Shown: positions 62,365 to 64,000 of the stretch, piece after piece
Position numbering within the stretch: position 1 is the first letter of the stretch
How the letters are laid out: the number at the start of each line of letters is the position of its first letter
Assembly (NCBI GenBank): GCA_028288165.1
Contig: JAQBOG010000004.1
Span: 1-64,000 of the forward strand
DNA from: Sphingobacteriales bacterium
Lineage (GTDB): Bacteria; Bacteroidota; Bacteroidia; Sphingobacteriales; Sphingobacteriaceae
Length of the DNA: 64,000 bases
Direction: 5' to 3'
The notes under the pieces: generated by a model
What the model was told of the DNA's origin: nothing
The model's input: the letters and a program-made list of their open reading frames with translations, nothing else
The model's database searches: none
Made by a program: the position numbers and the translations under genes

Positions 62365-62715
62365 TTAACACAGAGGAAAAATTGGACAAATGATATTCCG
62401 AGCCCAGCCAAATGTTCTTTCGCCAATTATTTGACTTTCAAGCTCGGTATCTGTATACACCTTTGGTCTGGCAATTATCATATGATCAATAAATATCGCC
62501 AAGCGTTTTTCGGCAATACCAACCAATAAAATCAGGGGAACATCCGCATAACTAATAGGGGGATTTACCATATTTATTGCTGAGGTTTCTGCCATTCTAT
62601 TAATGTCATTGTCGGCTCCAGACCCAAACTTAAAGCCCCTTGAAAAAACATATGTATGTGCATACATTTTAAGATGCTCTGCAATTTCAAAACTAGATTC
62701 CATTTCGTTATACAT
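62365..62715 (-). CDS. Hypothetical protein, unknown
   Basis: 116 residues with no signal peptide. It starts MYNEMESSFEIAEHLKMYAH; VPLILLVGIAEKRLAIFIDH forms a weakly hydrophobic beta/alpha stretch, and the end is NIICPIFPLC with two cysteines. I cannot assign a function. Its ATG overlaps the TAA of an upstream interrupted frame (62708-62884) by eight bases, suggesting coupled translation or a decayed longer gene. The downstream neighbour is a small membrane protein. Confidence 0.7.
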   Translation of the reverse strand: MYNEMESSFEIAEHLKMYAHTYVFSRGFKFGSGADNDINRMAETSAINMVNPPISYADVPLILLVGIAEKRLAIFIDHMIIARPKVYTDTELESQIIGERTFGWARNIICPIFPLC

Positions 62716-62884
62716 TTATGGTTAAATGGTCTAACCAACTAGTATGTTTCCTACTAATCTCCAATATCTTATCCATCAAGAACAAAATATAAGATGGTAC
62801 CCCTTGTTTATTCTAAAAGCTCAATTTTTCAAAAGCATTAATAGAAGGTAAAGTTTTGTCGGCGTTAGGTGAGGTATTACTCAT
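62708..62884 (-). pseudogene. Short frame with an in-frame TAG, upstream of the hypothetical pair
   Basis: From the ATG at 62884 the frame reads MSNTSPNADKTLPSINAFEK, hits TAG at codon 24, then continues protein-like (GVPSYILFLMDKILEISRKH) to TAA at 62710-62708. That TAA overlaps the start of the next gene. It may be a small gene broken by one nonsense change, two very short peptides, or chance. Evidence is limited to open-frame continuity and the overlap. Confidence 0.35.
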
Positions 62885-62896
62885 AAGTTTTGTTTC

Positions 62897-62914
62897 TAGA
62901 GTAATATTACTCTA
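62897..62914. promoter_or_regulatory. Perfect 18-bp palindrome, candidate operator
   Basis: TAGAGTAATATTACTCTA is a perfect palindrome 13 bases upstream of the ATG at 62884. Its position suits a dimeric repressor binding site for the unit 61957-62884. No regulator gene is adjacent. Confidence 0.45.
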
Positions 62915-62926
62915 AGTGATAACAAT

Positions 62927-62954
62927 AAAAAATAGCTACAAATAGCTATTTTTT
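62927..62954. terminator. Terminator-like hairpin
   Basis: AAAAAATAGCTA and TAGCTATTTTTT form a perfect 12-bp stem with a four-base loop and T runs on both strands. It sits upstream of the palindrome and could insulate this unit from the endonuclease gene. Confidence 0.55.
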
Positions 62955-63158
62955 ATTTAACAATTCGCGTCGTCAACCCTACTTTTCTGGCTAGTTGCAA
63001 TGGAACTTATAAATTTACGTAATGGAATATCTGTTTGGTGAGTAACAACACCAACAAACGCGAAGATTATTAAATTGCTCAATGGGAGTTCAATAATAGA
63101 AATTCAGTAATTCACGCGTACTACTCGTACAACAACAGTCTGGAGCTACTTGATTCTA

Positions 63159-63968
63159 TTAATTCAAAGAGAATTGATAATAAATAGGTACATGATCTGA
63201 TATGAGCCTCGCATCTTTTAGGCTATTGAAGCTCGTATAAAACGGAATTATACCTGCCTTATAAGATTTGAAAATTGAAGCTTTAAAATAAAAGTTATCA
63301 AACTCTGATGACAAGCAATCACTTGCTAAGCAGTTTTTTTTCAAAGAGGTTTTTACTCCTTTCAAAGCAGAATTATATCCCATCTTACGGAGTGGATTGA
63401 ATACTGTGTGAGATTGTGGAAGGTTGAAATCGCCCGCAAAAATTAAGTTGAGTGTTTTATTAAAAGTTGGAATGTATTGAAAGTACTTAATCTCCCTTTC
63501 TGGTTGCTTGGTTTTAGTAATTGCATGGAAATTAGCCACGGTGAAGTATTTGTCGTTTAACCGGAAAGTGATATAAAACGGTTCGCGGTCTATTTGCAAA
63601 TTGAATTTTTTTTCAAGCCAGGCATCACCTACTTTATTAAGCTTCTTTGTTTTCCAGATATAAGCATATTTCTCAGCTTTATGTACACTACTTGAAGTGG
63701 GCTCACTTACTGCATATTCCCATTTTGTGCCCATCCTATTCAACGCTGCATGCAGTCTGGCAACTGCCTGTGCACCACCGTAACCAGATACTACCTCTTG
63801 AATTGCTATAATATCAAACTGCTTTACGGTGTTCGCTATAAATTCAATCTCTTGATCATTTTTGCTTTTACCAAAGTCCTTCAAATTCCAGGAGCAAATG
63901 GAAATAGGATCTTGGGCTAAGCCAGTAATTGAGTTTAGTAAAAGATAAATTATAAAGATTTGTTTCAA
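63159..63968 (-). CDS. Secreted endonuclease/exonuclease/phosphatase-family protein
   Basis: 269 residues. A signal peptide is cleaved near GLAQ. The EEP (DNase I-like) fold shows its metal and catalytic motifs: ICSWNLKDFG, FDIIAIQEVVSGYGGAQAVA, FTVANFHAITK, LIFAGDFNLPQSH and the terminal ISDHVPIYYQFSL. Exported members of this group degrade DNA or hydrolyse phosphodiesters outside the cytoplasm. The substrate is not determinable here. It stands alone at the window end, complete. Confidence 0.9.
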   Translation of the reverse strand: MKQIFIIYLLLNSITGLAQDPISICSWNLKDFGKSKNDQEIEFIANTVKQFDIIAIQEVVSGYGGAQAVARLHAALNRMGTKWEYAVSEPTSSSVHKAEKYAYIWKTKKLNKVGDAWLEKKFNLQIDREPFYITFRLNDKYFTVANFHAITKTKQPEREIKYFQYIPTFNKTLNLIFAGDFNLPQSHTVFNPLRKMGYNSALKGVKTSLKKNCLASDCLSSEFDNFYFKASIFKSYKAGIIPFYTSFNSLKDARLISDHVPIYYQFSLN

Positions 63969-64000
63969 TGTGTTGATGATTTTCCTTAAAGGTTGGGTAT

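Noticed and set aside
1..64000. CRISPR array, tRNA, rRNA, prophage or integrase attachment sites
   Set aside because: No regularly spaced identical repeats, no cloverleaf or ribosomal RNA signature, and no integrase or phage structural gene was recognised. The period-7 arrays are too short and degenerate to be CRISPR.

Overview
The window is AT-rich bacterial DNA from a member of the Bacteroidota, most likely Sphingobacteriaceae and Pedobacter-like. The support is lineage-typical families (DUF4382, DUF4251, head-GIN/DUF2807, an Hc1-like histone, an outer-membrane beta-barrel receptor with a carboxypeptidase-regulatory domain), many lipoproteins with a short signal and SC lipobox, few Shine-Dalgarno sequences, and a clear TTTG / TAnnTTTG promoter at 29270-29299. 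I saw no rRNA, tRNA, CRISPR array, phage or conjugation genes.

Layout. 1-3294: a transposase remnant, then small envelope proteins. 3285-3504: a decayed outer-membrane-protein gene. 3645-12287: carbohydrate and oxidative catabolism (GH26 mannanase, phytanoyl-CoA-type dioxygenase, GH43-like hydrolase, PQQ/cytochrome dehydrogenase, sugar isomerase, mannonate dehydratase). 12839-18237: pta, ackA and an S9 peptidase. 18652-20189: a tandem pair of SPFH/slipin genes, each with a possible sigma-54 promoter. 20237-27706: a periplasmic oxidation cluster (second PQQ/cytochrome dehydrogenase, MocA-like cytidylyltransferase, XdhC, cytochrome c, and a divergent two-subunit molybdenum hydroxylase). 27778-29299: an aminotransferase behind two consecutive Ile/Val/Ala-rich leader peptides, each followed by a terminator. 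29388-30503: dinB. 30694-36287: a kinase/receiver/CheR signalling operon. 36786-37415: two small genes including an Hc1-like histone. 37521-45854: a TonB-type receptor and two multi-PAS kinases. 46028-49844: transposase scars, LutA-like protein, an MFS transporter and a head-GIN lipoprotein. 50007-57727: an RND efflux operon with three TetR regulators. 58259-63968: hypothetical genes, a Kelch lipoprotein, a truncated haloperoxidase, a frameshifted lipoprotein, a small membrane-protein unit and a secreted EEP nuclease/phosphatase.

The signals I find most unusual are not protein families. They are: (1) the tandem leader-peptide attenuators at 28986-29260; (2) a dispersed hairpin repeat in four copies whose stem arms co-vary; (3) degenerate 7-bp-period arrays filling gaps between co-directional genes, always just before a start codon; (4) the duplicated slipin units with matching promoter-to-start spacing; and (5) several genes damaged by a repeat, a homopolymer slip or IS decay. 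Function calls rest on motif recognition by eye, with no database search.
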